A DNA stretch of 64,000 nt from Streptomyces achromogenes. Lineage in GTDB: Bacteria; Actinomycetota; Actinomycetes; Streptomycetales; Streptomycetaceae. The translations under genes were made by a program, and so were the position numbers. The stretch is from contig NZ_JAUSYH010000001.1 of assembly GCF_030816715.1 (NCBI RefSeq), forward strand, positions 5,208,001 to 5,272,000, in the 5' to 3' direction. Under the pieces are notes generated by a model, which was not told where the DNA came from, searched no databases, and saw nothing but the letters and a program-made list of their open reading frames with translations. Positions 47,797-57,118 of this stretch are shown here, in pieces. Within the stretch, counting starts at the first letter, position 1. Every line of letters begins with the position of its first letter.

Positions 47797-49110
47797 GTGC
47801 TCACCGCGTTCGCCCGGGCGTTCAGGACGCCCGACCTGCGCAAGAAGCTGCTCTTCACGCTCGGGATCATCGTCGTCTACCGGGTCGGCACGCACATCCC
47901 GATCCCCGGCGTCGACTACACGTCCGTTCAGCGCTGTGTGGACGAAGCTTCCGGCCAGCAGGGAATCTTCGGTCTGGTGAACATGTTCAGCGGCGGCGCG
48001 CTGCTGCAGATCACCATTTTCGCGCTGGGGATCATGCCGTACATCACGGCGAGCATCATCCTCCAGCTGCTGACCGTGGTCATCCCACGCCTGGAAGCCC
48101 TCAAGAAGGAGGGCCAGGCCGGCACCGCGAAGATCACGCAGTACACGCGGTACCTCACGGTGGCCCTCGCCATCCTGCAGGGCACCGGCCTGGTGGCCAC
48201 CGCCCGCAGCGGCGCCCTGTTCTCCGGCTGCTCGGTCGCCTCGAGCATCGTCCCGGACCGCGCGATCTTCACCACGATCGTGATGGTCGTCTGCATGACC
48301 GCCGGTACGGCCATGGTCATGTGGCTCGGCGAGCTCATCACCGACCGCGGCATCGGCAACGGCATGTCGATCCTGATGTTCATCTCGATCGCCGCGACGT
48401 TCCCCTCCGCGCTGTGGGCCATCAAGAAGCAGGGCACGCTGGCGGGAGGCTGGATCGAGTTCGGCACCGTCGTCCTGGTCGGCCTGGTCATGGTCGGCCT
48501 GGTGGTCTTCGTCGAGCAGGCCCAGCGCCGGATCCCCGTGCAGTACGCGAAGCGCATGATCGGCCGCCGGTCCTACGGCGGCACCTCGACGTACATCCCG
48601 CTCAAGGTGAACCAGGCCGGTGTGATCCCGGTCATCTTCGCCTCGTCGCTGCTGTACATCCCGGCTCTCGTCGCCCAGTTCTCCAGCGGAACCTCCAGCT
48701 GGAAGACGTGGATCGAGACCAACCTGACCAAGGGCGACCACCCGATCTACATCGTCACCTACTTCCTGCTGATCGTTTTCTTCGCGTTCTTCTACGTGGC
48801 TATCTCCTTCAACCCCGAGGAAGTAGCCGACAACATGAAGAAGTATGGTGGCTTCATCCCGGGCATCCGGGCTGGTCGGCCGACCGCTGAGTACCTGTCG
48901 TACGTGCTCAACCGGATCACCTGGCCGGGTTCGCTGTACCTGGGTCTGATCGCTCTCGTGCCGACGATGGCGTTGGTCGGTTTCAACGCGAACCAGAACT
49001 TCCCGTTCGGCGGGACCAGCATCCTGATCATCGTGGGTGTGGGTCTCGAGACGGTGAAGCAGATCGAGAGTCAGCTCCAGCAGCGCAATTACGAAGGGTT
49101 CCTCCGCTGA
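47797..49110 (+). CDS. secY: Preprotein translocase subunit SecY
   Basis: A 437-residue SecY, the channel of the Sec translocon in the membrane, with ten predicted helices. N-terminal FRTPDLRKKLLFTLGIIVVY, plug region near VDYTSVQ, and a C-terminal KQIESQLQQRNYEGFLR tail are visible. GTG start with AGGAGG 7 bases upstream. Stop overlaps adk by one base. Confidence 0.97.
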   Translation: MLTAFARAFRTPDLRKKLLFTLGIIVVYRVGTHIPIPGVDYTSVQRCVDEASGQQGIFGLVNMFSGGALLQITIFALGIMPYITASIILQLLTVVIPRLEALKKEGQAGTAKITQYTRYLTVALAILQGTGLVATARSGALFSGCSVASSIVPDRAIFTTIVMVVCMTAGTAMVMWLGELITDRGIGNGMSILMFISIAATFPSALWAIKKQGTLAGGWIEFGTVVLVGLVMVGLVVFVEQAQRRIPVQYAKRMIGRRSYGGTSTYIPLKVNQAGVIPVIFASSLLYIPALVAQFSSGTSSWKTWIETNLTKGDHPIYIVTYFLLIVFFAFFYVAISFNPEEVADNMKKYGGFIPGIRAGRPTAEYLSYVLNRITWPGSLYLGLIALVPTMALVGFNANQNFPFGGTSILIIVGVGLETVKQIESQLQQRNYEGFLR

Positions 49111-49772
49111 TGCGAATCGTGCTCGTCGGGCCGCCGGGTGCCGGTAAGGGAACGCAGGCCGCGTTCCTGGCCAGGAACCTGTCGATCCCGCACATCTCCA
49201 CGGGCGACCTGTTCCGGGCCAACATCAGCCAGCAGACGGAGCTCGGCAAGCTCGCGAAGTCCTACATGGACGCGGGCAACCTGGTGCCGGACGAGGTCAC
49301 CATCGCGATGGCCAAGGACCGCATGGAGCAGCCGGACGCCGAGGGCGGCTTCCTGCTGGACGGCTTCCCGCGCAACGTGTCCCAGGCCGAGGCGCTCGAC
49401 GAGGTGCTGCAGACCGAGAGCATGAAGCTGGACGCGGTGCTGGACCTCGAGGTCCCCGAGGAAGAGGTCGTCAAGCGGATCGCCGGCCGGCGGATCTGCC
49501 GCAAGGACTCCAGCCACGTCTTCCACGCCACCTACAGCCCGCCGAAGGCGGAGGGCGTCTGCGACGTCTGCGGCGGCGGGCTGTACCAGCGGGACGACGA
49601 CACCGAGGAGACCGTCCGGACCCGGCTGGAGGTCTACCACACGCAGACCGAGCCGATCATCGACTACTACAAGGCGCAGGGGCTGGTCGTCACCATCTCC
49701 GCGCTCGGCAAGGTCGACGAGGTCACGGCGCGTGCCATGGACGCACTCCGGCGCGACGAGGACGGCGAGTAG
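49110..49772 (+). CDS. adk: Adenylate kinase
   Basis: A 220-residue adenylate kinase that interconverts AMP, ATP and ADP. P-loop GPPGAGKGTQ at residues 7-16, the AMP-binding DGFPRNVSQAE segment, and a long LID domain with CRKDSSH and CDVCGG, an incomplete zinc-ribbon-like set (Cys, His, Cys, Cys). ATG overlaps the secY stop by one base, a widely conserved arrangement. Confidence 0.96.
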   Translation: MRIVLVGPPGAGKGTQAAFLARNLSIPHISTGDLFRANISQQTELGKLAKSYMDAGNLVPDEVTIAMAKDRMEQPDAEGGFLLDGFPRNVSQAEALDEVLQTESMKLDAVLDLEVPEEEVVKRIAGRRICRKDSSHVFHATYSPPKAEGVCDVCGGGLYQRDDDTEETVRTRLEVYHTQTEPIIDYYKAQGLVVTISALGKVDEVTARAMDALRRDEDGE

Positions 49773-49831
49773 CAGCCTTCGCACCCCGCGGTCGACGACC
49801 GGTGTGCGGTGCGGCGAGCATTCTGCGCAGA

Positions 49832-49860
49832 ACGCCCGGCGGGGTCTCCCCGCCGGGCGT
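49832..49860 (+). terminator. Terminator after adk
   Basis: A perfect 13-base stem (49832-49844 with 49848-49860) with a 3-base loop lies about 60 bases past adk. No T-run. It separates adk from map. Confidence 0.7.
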
Positions 49861-49978
49861 CCCGCGTTCCGGGGCCCGGTCCGGGAAGGGGTGACGCCTC
49901 GGCCGCGTCGGCGTACATGCGTGCGTACGCGTATTGTGGAGCGTCGCGATACCAGTGGCCCAGGAGGCGCAGACCGTC

Positions 49979-50815
49979 ATGGTGCAGATCAAGACCCCCG
50001 AGCAGATCGCCAAGATGCGGGCGGCGGGGCTTGTCGTCGCCGCCATCCACGCGGCGACGCGGGAAGCGGCGGTGCCCGGGGCGACCACGAAGGACCTCGA
50101 CGACGTCGCCCGCAAGGTGCTGGCGGAGAACGGCGCGAAGTCGAACTTCCTGGGGTACGGCGGCTTCCCGGCGACGATCTGCACCTCGGTGAACGACGTG
50201 GTCGTCCACGGCATCCCCTCCGACGAGGTCGTCCTCAAGGACGGCGACATCATCTCCATCGACTGCGGCGCGATCGTGGACGGCTGGCACGGTGACGCGG
50301 CGTACACGGCGTTCGTGGGCGGCGGCCACGCCCCGGAGCTGGTCGAGCTGTCCCGGGTCACCGAGGAGTCCATGTGGGCCGGGATCGCCGCGATGAAGCC
50401 GGGCAACCGCCTGGTGGACGTCTCGCGCGCGATCGAGACCTACATCCGCCGCCAGCCCAAGCCGGGCGGCGGCCGCTACGGCATCGTCGAGGACTACGGC
50501 GGCCACGGCATCGGCACCGAGATGCACATGGACCCGCATCTGCTGAACTACGTGGACCGCCGGCGGGGCAAGGGGCCGAAGCTGGTGCCGGGCTTCTGCC
50601 TCGCCATCGAGCCGATGGTGTCCCTCGGCACCCCGCGCACCGAGGTCCTCGAGGACGACTGGACGGTCATCACGACGGACGGCACGTGGTCCTCCCACTG
50701 GGAGCACTCGGTCGCGCTGACGGAGGCGGGGCCGCTGGTGCTGACCGCTCCCGACTGCGGCAGGGCGAAGCTCGCGGAGCACGGTGTGGAGGCCGCGCCC
50801 GATCCGCTGGCCTAG
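49979..50815 (+). CDS. map: Methionine aminopeptidase type I
   Basis: A 278-residue metalloenzyme that removes the initiator Met. Conserved elements are TKDLDDVARKVL, CTSVNDVVVHGIPS, SIDCGAIVDGWHGDAA (metal Asp residues) and GGHGIGTEMHMDP, then EPMVSLG with the Glu ligand. ATG 49979 with AGGAGG upstream; an in-frame start at 49934 is not needed. Confidence 0.96.
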   Translation: MVQIKTPEQIAKMRAAGLVVAAIHAATREAAVPGATTKDLDDVARKVLAENGAKSNFLGYGGFPATICTSVNDVVVHGIPSDEVVLKDGDIISIDCGAIVDGWHGDAAYTAFVGGGHAPELVELSRVTEESMWAGIAAMKPGNRLVDVSRAIETYIRRQPKPGGGRYGIVEDYGGHGIGTEMHMDPHLLNYVDRRRGKGPKLVPGFCLAIEPMVSLGTPRTEVLEDDWTVITTDGTWSSHWEHSVALTEAGPLVLTAPDCGRAKLAEHGVEAAPDPLA

Positions 50816-51004
50816 AGCGGCTGGACAGGGTGGGCAGGCAGTGCCGCTTAAGGATCTCCCCGGCGGGGCAGACTTCACGATTCGTGTTTCCGTCGGCCCT
50901 GACGTAGACTGACTCGTCGACTCCCGTGCACCCGCATGTCCGCATGCACCCTTCGGGGAATGGGTGGGGGAGTCGATCAAGGTAGTCGATTCGAAGGGCG
51001 AAGC

Positions 51005-51226
51005 GTGGCCAAGAAGCAAGGTGCCATCGAGATCGAGGGCACTGTCGTCGAGTCTCTTCCGAACGCCATGTTCAAGGTCGAGCTCCAGAACGGCCACCAG
51101 GTCCTGGCGCACATCAGCGGCAAGATGCGTATGCACTACATCCGTATCCTCCCTGACGACCGGGTCGTGGTGGAGTTGTCTCCGTACGACCTGACGCGTG
51201 GCCGGATCGTCTACCGCTACAAGTAG
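51005..51226 (+). CDS. infA: Translation initiation factor IF-1
   Basis: A 73-residue S1/OB-fold IF-1 that binds the A site during initiation. GTG start at 51005 opens MAKKQGAIEIEGTVVE; an in-frame start at 50936 is not supported. A candidate -10 (TAGACT, 50905-50910) lies upstream. Confidence 0.97.
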   Translation: MAKKQGAIEIEGTVVESLPNAMFKVELQNGHQVLAHISGKMRMHYIRILPDDRVVVELSPYDLTRGRIVYRYK

Positions 51227-51298
51227 ATCTTGCCCCGGCTCCGTGCGCTCTCCCGCGTGCGGGGTTGCCGGCAACTGACCCGGAGAACCTCACATCCC

Positions 51299-51412
51299 AT
51301 GAAGGTCAAGCCGAGCGTCAAGAAGATCTGCGACAAGTGCAGGGTGATCCGCCGTCACGGTCGGGTCATGGTCATTTGCGAGAACCCGCGCCACAAGCAG
51401 CGCCAGGGCTGA
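51299..51412 (+). CDS. rpmJ: 50S ribosomal protein L36 (bL36)
   Basis: A 37-residue zinc-type L36 with CDKC and, downstream, Cys and His ligands (VICENPRHKQ). 72 bases after infA; short enough to be easily overlooked. 215 bases without a gene follow. Confidence 0.97.
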   Translation: MKVKPSVKKICDKCRVIRRHGRVMVICENPRHKQRQG

Positions 51413-51627
51413 TCGCTCAGAGATCACACCCTCTGCACCACATCGCAGAGACTTCGCGCGACGCGAGCTGAATATGTTCATACGCAGGGCCCGGGCGGTC
51501 GCACCGCCTGACACCCCCGGTTCGGAGGCCGGGGACCCAGTCCGTACCAAATCTTCCGCAGTGAAGAGGACGGCGGCTGGGAGTCGGTCCTGTGGCAGAC
51601 CTCCGAAGATCAAACTGGAGCCATTGA

Positions 51628-52008
51628 ATGGCACGCGTTTCCGGTGTTGACATCCCGCGCGAAAAGCGTGTGGAGGTCGCCCTCACCTACGTGTTCGGCA
51701 TCGGCCGGACCCTTTCCCAGGAGACGCTGGCAGCGACCGGCGTCGACCCGAACACCCGCGTTCGCGACCTCTCCGAGGAGCAGCTCGTCGCGATCCGCGA
51801 GTACGTGGACGCCAACATCAAGACCGAGGGTGACCTCCGTCGCGAGATCCAGGCCGACATCCGCCGCAAGGTCGAGATCGGTTGCTACCAGGGTCTCCGT
51901 CACCGTCGTGGTCTGCCGGTCCGCGGTCAGCGCACCAGCACGAACGCTCGTACCCGCAAGGGCCCGCGTCGCGCCATCGCCGGCAAGAAGAAGCCGGGCA
52001 AGAAGTAG
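51628..52008 (+). CDS. rpsM: 30S ribosomal protein S13 (uS13)
   Basis: A 126-residue S13 of the 30S head. Contains VSGVDIPREKRVEVALTYVF and GLRHRRGLPVRGQRT with a basic C-terminal tail. First of the alpha-operon block after rpmJ. Confidence 0.98.
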   Translation: MARVSGVDIPREKRVEVALTYVFGIGRTLSQETLAATGVDPNTRVRDLSEEQLVAIREYVDANIKTEGDLRREIQADIRRKVEIGCYQGLRHRRGLPVRGQRTSTNARTRKGPRRAIAGKKKPGKK

Positions 52009-52073
52009 TCCTCAGCGGACGCTCATCAGCGGTCTTCGCTGTAGGACCGACCACCTCCCGTAGGAGTTAATAG

Positions 52074-52478
52074 ATGCCCCCCAAGGGACGTCAGGGCGCT
52101 GCCAAGAAGGTGCGCCGCAAGGAAAAGAAGAACGTCGCGCACGGCCAGGCGCACATCAAGAGCACGTTCAACAACACGATCGTGTCCATCACGGACCCGG
52201 CCGGAAACGTGATCTCGTGGGCCTCCGCCGGCCACGTCGGCTTCAAGGGCTCCCGCAAGTCCACGCCGTTCGCCGCGCAGATGGCCGCCGAGTCGGCTGC
52301 CCGTCGCGCGCAGGAGCACGGCATGCGCAAGGTCGACGTCTTCGTCAAGGGCCCGGGCGCCGGTCGTGAGACCGCCATCCGCTCCCTGCAGGCCACGGGC
52401 CTCGAGGTCGGCTCCATCCAGGACGTCACCCCGACCCCGCACAACGGCTGCCGTCCGCCGAAGCGCCGCCGCGTCTGA
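52074..52478 (+). CDS. rpsK: 30S ribosomal protein S11 (uS11)
   Basis: A 134-residue S11 of the 30S platform. Contains HIKSTFNNTIVSITDPAGN and the C-terminal PTPHNGCRPPKRRRV. 65 bases after rpsM. Confidence 0.98.
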   Translation: MPPKGRQGAAKKVRRKEKKNVAHGQAHIKSTFNNTIVSITDPAGNVISWASAGHVGFKGSRKSTPFAAQMAAESAARRAQEHGMRKVDVFVKGPGAGRETAIRSLQATGLEVGSIQDVTPTPHNGCRPPKRRRV

Positions 52479-52506
52479 CGCACGGTCGTCTCAGGTTTCG
52501 GGTTTC

Positions 52507-52538
52507 GGGCGGCACGTCCTGTTCAAGGCGTGCCGCCC
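52507..52538 (+). terminator. Hairpin between rpsK and rpoA
   Basis: A perfect 10-base stem (52507-52516 with 52529-52538) with a 12-base loop, followed by CTTG-like sequence. Attenuator or weak terminator before rpoA. Confidence 0.5.
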
Positions 52539-52600
52539 GTACCCTTGCAGTACCGAGTCGGGCGTCAAATAGCGGGCGCCCCTGACTGAAGGATTCATCC

Positions 52601-53623
52601 ATGCTGATCGCTCAGCGTCCCTCTTTGACCGAAGAGGTCGTCGACGAGTTCCGCTCCCGGTTCGTGATCGAGCCGCTGGAGCCGGGCTTCGGCTACACCC
52701 TCGGCAACTCCCTCCGTCGGACCCTCCTGTCGTCGATCCCGGGTGCGGCGGTCACGTCCATCCGCATCGACGGCGTCCTGCACGAGTTCACCACCGTGCC
52801 GGGCGTCAAGGAGGACGTCACCGACCTGATCCTCAACATCAAGCAGCTGGTCGTCTCCTCGGAGCACGACGAGCCGGTCGTGATGTACCTGCGCAAGCAG
52901 GGTCCGGGTCTGGTCACCGCCGCCGACATCGCGCCTCCGGCCGGTGTCGAGGTGCACAACCCCGACCTCGTCCTCGCCACGCTCAACGGCAAGGGCAAGC
53001 TGGAGATGGAGCTGACGGTCGAGCGCGGCCGCGGTTACGTTTCGGCTGTTCAGAACAAGCAGATCGGTCAGGAGATCGGCCGTATCCCGGTCGACTCGAT
53101 CTACTCGCCGGTCCTCAAGGTCACGTACAAGGTCGAGGCCACGCGTGTCGAGCAGCGCACCGACTTCGACAAGCTGATCGTCGACGTCGAGACCAAGCAG
53201 GCGATGCGTCCCCGTGACGCCATGGCCTCCGCGGGCAAGACGCTGGTCGAGCTGTTCGGTCTCGCCCGCGAGCTGAACATCGACGCCGAGGGCATCGACA
53301 TGGGCCCGTCCCCGACGGACGCCGCGCTCGCCGCCGACCTCGCGCTGCCGATCGAGGAGCTCGAGCTCACCGTCCGGTCGTACAACTGCCTCAAGCGCGA
53401 GGGCATCCACTCCGTGGGTGAGCTCGTGGCACGTTCCGAGGCCGACCTGCTCGACATCCGCAACTTCGGTGCGAAGTCGATCGACGAGGTCAAGGCGAAG
53501 CTGGCCGGCATGGGCCTGGCCCTCAAGGACAGCCCGCCCGGATTCGACCCGACCGCCGCCGCCGACGCCTTCGGCGCCGACGACGACGCGGACGCGGGGT
53601 TCGTGGAGACCGAGCAGTACTAG
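52601..53623 (+). CDS. rpoA: DNA-directed RNA polymerase alpha subunit
   Basis: A 340-residue alpha subunit. The N-terminal domain (to about residue 230) has the FGYTLGNSLRRTLLSSIPG dimerisation segment; a linker leads to the C-terminal DNA-binding domain (TVRSYNCLKREGIHSVGEL, LLDIRNFGAKSIDEV). A short acidic tail ends in YTG-type residues. ATG start with GAAGGA upstream. Confidence 0.98.
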   Translation: MLIAQRPSLTEEVVDEFRSRFVIEPLEPGFGYTLGNSLRRTLLSSIPGAAVTSIRIDGVLHEFTTVPGVKEDVTDLILNIKQLVVSSEHDEPVVMYLRKQGPGLVTAADIAPPAGVEVHNPDLVLATLNGKGKLEMELTVERGRGYVSAVQNKQIGQEIGRIPVDSIYSPVLKVTYKVEATRVEQRTDFDKLIVDVETKQAMRPRDAMASAGKTLVELFGLARELNIDAEGIDMGPSPTDAALAADLALPIEELELTVRSYNCLKREGIHSVGELVARSEADLLDIRNFGAKSIDEVKAKLAGMGLALKDSPPGFDPTAAADAFGADDDADAGFVETEQY

Positions 53624-53707
53624 GCGCTCCGCGGGCCGCCGGTTCGTGACTGCGGGTCCGTCGTGGAGGGTCGCGCCCACGCGACGGAGTCGCAGTTCGA
53701 CACCGCC

Positions 53708-53728
53708 CCGCGCCCCTACGGGGCGCGG
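53708..53728 (+). terminator. Hairpin between rpoA and rplQ
   Basis: A perfect 9-base stem (53708-53716 with 53720-53728) with a TAC loop. A second, longer-loop stem (TCCGGACG with CGTCCGGA) lies just after. Together they may slow or divide the rpoA-rplQ transcript. Confidence 0.5.
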
Positions 53729-53837
53729 ATCCTCCGGACGCGCTGACAAGGCGTCCGGATCTTCGACAGACGACCGTCTGCTCGGATACTGACCCCGGTA
53801 CCTGATACGGCCGGGGCAGACACCTAGGAGAGACACC

Positions 53838-54323
53838 ATGCCGAAGCCCACCAAGGGTGCCCGTATGGGCGGCAGCGCCGCGCACGAGAAGCTGCTCCTC
53901 GCGAACCTCGCGAAGGCGCTGTTCGAGCACGGCCGCATCACCACCACCGAGGCGAAGGCGCGCAAGCTGCGTCCGTACGCCGAGCGTCTGGTCACCAAGG
54001 CGAAGAAGGGCGACCTTCACAACCGCCGTCAGGTGCTCCAGGTCATCACGGACAAGAGCATCGTGCACACGCTCTTCACCGAGATCGGCCCGCGCTACGA
54101 GAACCGTCCCGGTGGCTACACCCGCATCACCAAGATCGGTAACCGCCGTGGCGACAACGCGCCCATGGCCGTCATCGAGCTGGTCGAGGCGCTGACCGTC
54201 GCGCAGCAGGCGACGGGCGAGGCCGAGGCCGCCACGAAGCGTGCGGTCAAGGAGTCCGAGGAGGCCAAGGTCGAGGAGACCAAGGCCGACGAGGCTCCCG
54301 CCGAGGAGTCGAAGGACGCGTAA
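53838..54323 (+). CDS. rplQ: 50S ribosomal protein L17 (bL17)
   Basis: A 161-residue L17 with the core (RMGGSAAHEKLLLANL, YTRITKIGNRRGDNAPM) and an acidic Ala/Glu-rich C-terminal extension from about residue 125, as in Streptomyces. ATG start with GAGAGACACC upstream. Confidence 0.97.
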   Translation: MPKPTKGARMGGSAAHEKLLLANLAKALFEHGRITTTEAKARKLRPYAERLVTKAKKGDLHNRRQVLQVITDKSIVHTLFTEIGPRYENRPGGYTRITKIGNRRGDNAPMAVIELVEALTVAQQATGEAEAATKRAVKESEEAKVEETKADEAPAEESKDA

Positions 54324-54372
54324 GCGTTCTGCGGGGGCTGTGCGTCCGCGGCCGCGGGTTCGCCGTGGCCCC

Positions 54373-54402
54373 TCGCGCGGTTCCACGCGCCCCTTGGGGC
54401 GA
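54373..54402. repeat. Streptomyces dispersed short repeat (copy 1)
   Basis: A stretch TCGCGCGGTTCCACGCGCCC followed by CTTGGGGCGA, a palindrome-like module of the kind scattered through Streptomyces genomes. Two more copies lie downstream of glmM. Confidence 0.5.
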
Positions 54403-54404
54403 TC

Positions 54405-54440
54405 GCGGGTCCGCTCCCTTCGAGGAGCGGGCCCGCTTTT
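54405..54440 (+). terminator. Terminator before truA
   Basis: A 13-base stem (54405-54417 with 54424-54436) and loop CTTCGA, followed by TTTT. It should end the alpha-operon transcript after rplQ. Confidence 0.8.
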
Positions 54441-54462
54441 GTGTTGCTGAGAGGATCTGTAC

Positions 54463-55320
54463 GTGAGTGACGAAGCACAGCCCGGGTTCGTGCGGGTGCG
54501 GCTGGACCTGTCCTACGACGGGGCCGAATTCTCCGGATGGGCCAAGCAGGCCGGGGGACGGCGGACCGTGCAGGGGGAGATCGAGGACGCGCTGCGGACC
54601 GTCACCCGCTCGGGCGGGACGACGTACGAGCTGACGGTGGCCGGGCGCACCGACGCCGGGGTGCACGCGCGGGGCCAGGTCGCGCATGTCGATCTGCCGG
54701 AGGCGGTCTGGCGTGAGCACCACGAGAAGCTGCTGAAGCGGCTCGCCGGGCGGTTGCCGAAGGACGTGCGGGTGTGGGCCCTGCGGGAGGCGCCGAGCGG
54801 GTTCAACGCGCGGTTCTCGGCGATCTGGCGGCGGTACGCCTACCGGGTCACCGACAACCCCGGGGGCGTCGATCCGCTGCTGCGGGGGCACGTCCTGTGG
54901 CACGACTGGCCGCTCGACGTGGACGCCATGAACGAGGCGGCCCGGCAGCTGCTCGGCGAGCACGACTTCGCCGCGTACTGCAAGAAGCGGGAGGGTGCGA
55001 CCACCATCCGCACGCTCCAGGAGCTGAGTCTGACCAAGGGCGACGACGGGATCGTCACCGCGACCGTCCGGGCCGACGCCTTCTGCCACAACATGGTGCG
55101 TTCGCTGATCGGGGCGCTGCTGTTCGTGGGGGACGGGCACCGCGGCCCGGAGTGGCCCGCCAAGGTGCTCGCGGCGGGCGTGCGGGACTCGGCCGTGCAC
55201 GTCGTGCGGCCGCACGGACTGACGCTGGAGGAGGTCGGCTACCCGGCGGACGAGCTGCTCGCCGCGCGCAGCAAGGAGGCGCGCAACCGGCGGACGCTGC
55301 CCGGGGCCGGGTGCTGCTGA
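54463..55320 (+). CDS. truA: tRNA pseudouridine synthase A
   Basis: A 285-residue TruA that makes pseudouridine at tRNA positions 38-40. Catalytic Asp64 in GRTDAGVHARGQV, RRYAYRV and the LGEHDFAAYCKKREGATT region are conserved. GTG start 22 bases after the terminator, so a separate promoter or readthrough is needed. Its position after rplQ is conserved in actinobacteria. Confidence 0.96.
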   Translation: MSDEAQPGFVRVRLDLSYDGAEFSGWAKQAGGRRTVQGEIEDALRTVTRSGGTTYELTVAGRTDAGVHARGQVAHVDLPEAVWREHHEKLLKRLAGRLPKDVRVWALREAPSGFNARFSAIWRRYAYRVTDNPGGVDPLLRGHVLWHDWPLDVDAMNEAARQLLGEHDFAAYCKKREGATTIRTLQELSLTKGDDGIVTATVRADAFCHNMVRSLIGALLFVGDGHRGPEWPAKVLAAGVRDSAVHVVRPHGLTLEEVGYPADELLAARSKEARNRRTLPGAGCC

Positions 55321-55357
55321 CGCCGGCGCCCGTGCCCGGTGGGCCCGGGCCGGCCGG

Positions 55358-56233
55358 TCAGCTGTTGGCGGCCGCCGACGCCTGGGCCTCGCCGCGGCGG
55401 CGGAGCTGCTGGAACGCGAACTCGGCCAGGTCGTCGCCGGTGGTGAAGACGGCGGTGTCCTTGGTGGTGACGTCCTTGCCGTTCGCGAAGCCGGTGATCG
55501 TGAAGTAGGCGTACCGGCCGTAGGAGTTGGTCGTGGAGCGGCAGATCGCGCCGTTGCAGAAGGCCTTGACGCTCCCGCCGGCGAGGGCCTTGACGATGCT
55601 CTTGCCGTCGGACTGGCTCTTGACCTTGAGGGCCTGCGCCTCGGTGTCGAAGACGGCCACGCCGACCGTGACCGCGATGCCGTCCCTGGCGTAGGTGACG
55701 CGCATGATGCGGGTGCAGCCGTTGGCGGCGAGGATCTTGCCCAGGGTGCCCGCGGCGCCCGTGGCGCACGAGGTGCTGTCGGCCTTCGCGCCCTTCTTGT
55801 ACACGGCCGTGCCCATGGTCAGCTGCCGGCCGGGGAAGAGCAGCTCCGGCCCGTTGGGGGCGGTGTCCTTGGCCTTGCTGGAGACGAACTCCTTCGGGTC
55901 CAGCGGGGGCGGGGCGCTGGTCGGCGCGAAGGTCGGGGTGCTGGACGCGCTCGGCAGGTCGGCGGTCGCGGGCAGCGAGGACGTGGGCCGGTTGGCCTTG
56001 TCGTCGCCGTTCGCCGACACCACGCCCATGGCCACGGCGGTGCCGATGCCGAGTGTGGCGAGCGCGCCGCCGCCTATGAACAGCAGCCGGCGGCGTTTGT
56101 TGCGGGTCTCGGACGCCTCGGCGAGCGCGGCCCAGTCCGGGGTGCTGCCGTCATCGCCGGTGCCCCACGGCTGCTGGGAGTTCGGTTTCCACGGATCCCA
56201 CTGGGACTGAGGTCCCCCCTGCCCATAGCTCAT
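55358..56233 (-). CDS. Membrane-anchored secreted hypothetical protein
   Basis: A 291-residue protein. Cytoplasmic N-terminus rich in Gln, Pro and Trp (about 1-45), a single membrane helix near residues 51-70 (LLFIGGGALATLGIG), a Pro/Ser-rich linker and an extracellular domain of about 170 residues with four Cys residues (ASCATG, GCTR, FCNG, ICRS), which may form disulphides. ATG 56233 opens MSYGQGG. Family not recognised; probably a conserved Streptomyces envelope protein. It is transcribed toward truA. Confidence 0.65.
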   Translation of the reverse strand: MSYGQGGPQSQWDPWKPNSQQPWGTGDDGSTPDWAALAEASETRNKRRRLLFIGGGALATLGIGTAVAMGVVSANGDDKANRPTSSLPATADLPSASSTPTFAPTSAPPPLDPKEFVSSKAKDTAPNGPELLFPGRQLTMGTAVYKKGAKADSTSCATGAAGTLGKILAANGCTRIMRVTYARDGIAVTVGVAVFDTEAQALKVKSQSDGKSIVKALAGGSVKAFCNGAICRSTTNSYGRYAYFTITGFANGKDVTTKDTAVFTTGDDLAEFAFQQLRRRGEAQASAAANS

Positions 56234-56425
56234 GGGGCGCATCTTAGACGGGGTGCGGGGTGTGCTGTTCCGTGCCGACGGGTAGCGGAGACCCGTGGAT
56301 TCGGGGGCGGGGGGCGGGCAAACACGACATCTCCGGGTGCTTGGTACGGCGTTCTCCCAGGCCGTCCCCGGACATGTGGCGCGGGCCACTTCGGAGGGGC
56401 GTTTCCCGCGCCGATCGGGCTCGTT

Positions 56426-56455
56426 TTGACCCCGCCATGGAGACGCGGGTATCCT
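56426..56455 (+). promoter_or_regulatory. Candidate rplM-rpsI promoter
   Basis: TTGACC (56426-56431) and TATCCT (56450-56455), 18 bases apart. The leader is about 175 bases. No gene is seen between 56234 and 56634. Confidence 0.6.
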
Positions 56456-56634
56456 GCATCTTCGTTGTGTATTGGCGCGCTCTTCTCACGGGACGGGCCC
56501 TTACACCGGTCCACCGGGCCGATGACCAGCGACCGGCACGCGGTATGCGTCACCGCAGTGCGGTCTCGGCTGTCGTGATCGTCTTCGGTGACCTTGTCAG
56601 GACCAATTCACTGAAGAAGCGAAGGCTACGAACC

Positions 56635-57078
56635 GTGCGTACGTACAGCCCCAAGCCCGGCGATGTGACGCGCCAGTGGCATGTCATCGACGCTCAGGAC
56701 ATCGTCCTGGGCCGTCTCGCCACCACTGCCGCGTCCCTCCTCCGGGGCAAGCACAAGCCGATCTACGCGCCCCACGTCGACACCGGTGACTTCGTCATCA
56801 TCATCAACGCCGACAAGGTGCACCTCTCCGGCAACAAGCGGACCCAGAAGATGGCGTACCGCCACTCCGGGTACCCGGGCGGTCTGCGCTCCGTGCGCTA
56901 CGACGACCTCCTCGCGAACAACCCCGAGAAGGCCGTCGAGAAGGCCGTCAAGGGCATGCTCCCCAAGAACACGCTGGGCCGTCAGATGCTGTCGAAGCTG
57001 AAGGTCTACAAGGGTGACGTGCACCCGCACGCGGCGCAGCAGCCCGTGCCGTTCGAGATCACCCAGGTCGCGCAGTAA
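56635..57078 (+). CDS. rplM: 50S ribosomal protein L13 (uL13)
   Basis: A 147-residue L13, an early assembly protein. GTG at 56635 opens MRTYSPKPGDVTRQWH; C-terminal GMLPKNTLGRQMLSKLKVY is conserved. Followed by rpsI after 40 bases. Confidence 0.97.
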   Translation: MRTYSPKPGDVTRQWHVIDAQDIVLGRLATTAASLLRGKHKPIYAPHVDTGDFVIIINADKVHLSGNKRTQKMAYRHSGYPGGLRSVRYDDLLANNPEKAVEKAVKGMLPKNTLGRQMLSKLKVYKGDVHPHAAQQPVPFEITQVAQ

Positions 57079-57118
57079 TTCCGGCCACACCCCTAGCTGA
57101 AAAGAACTGAGGAGAACC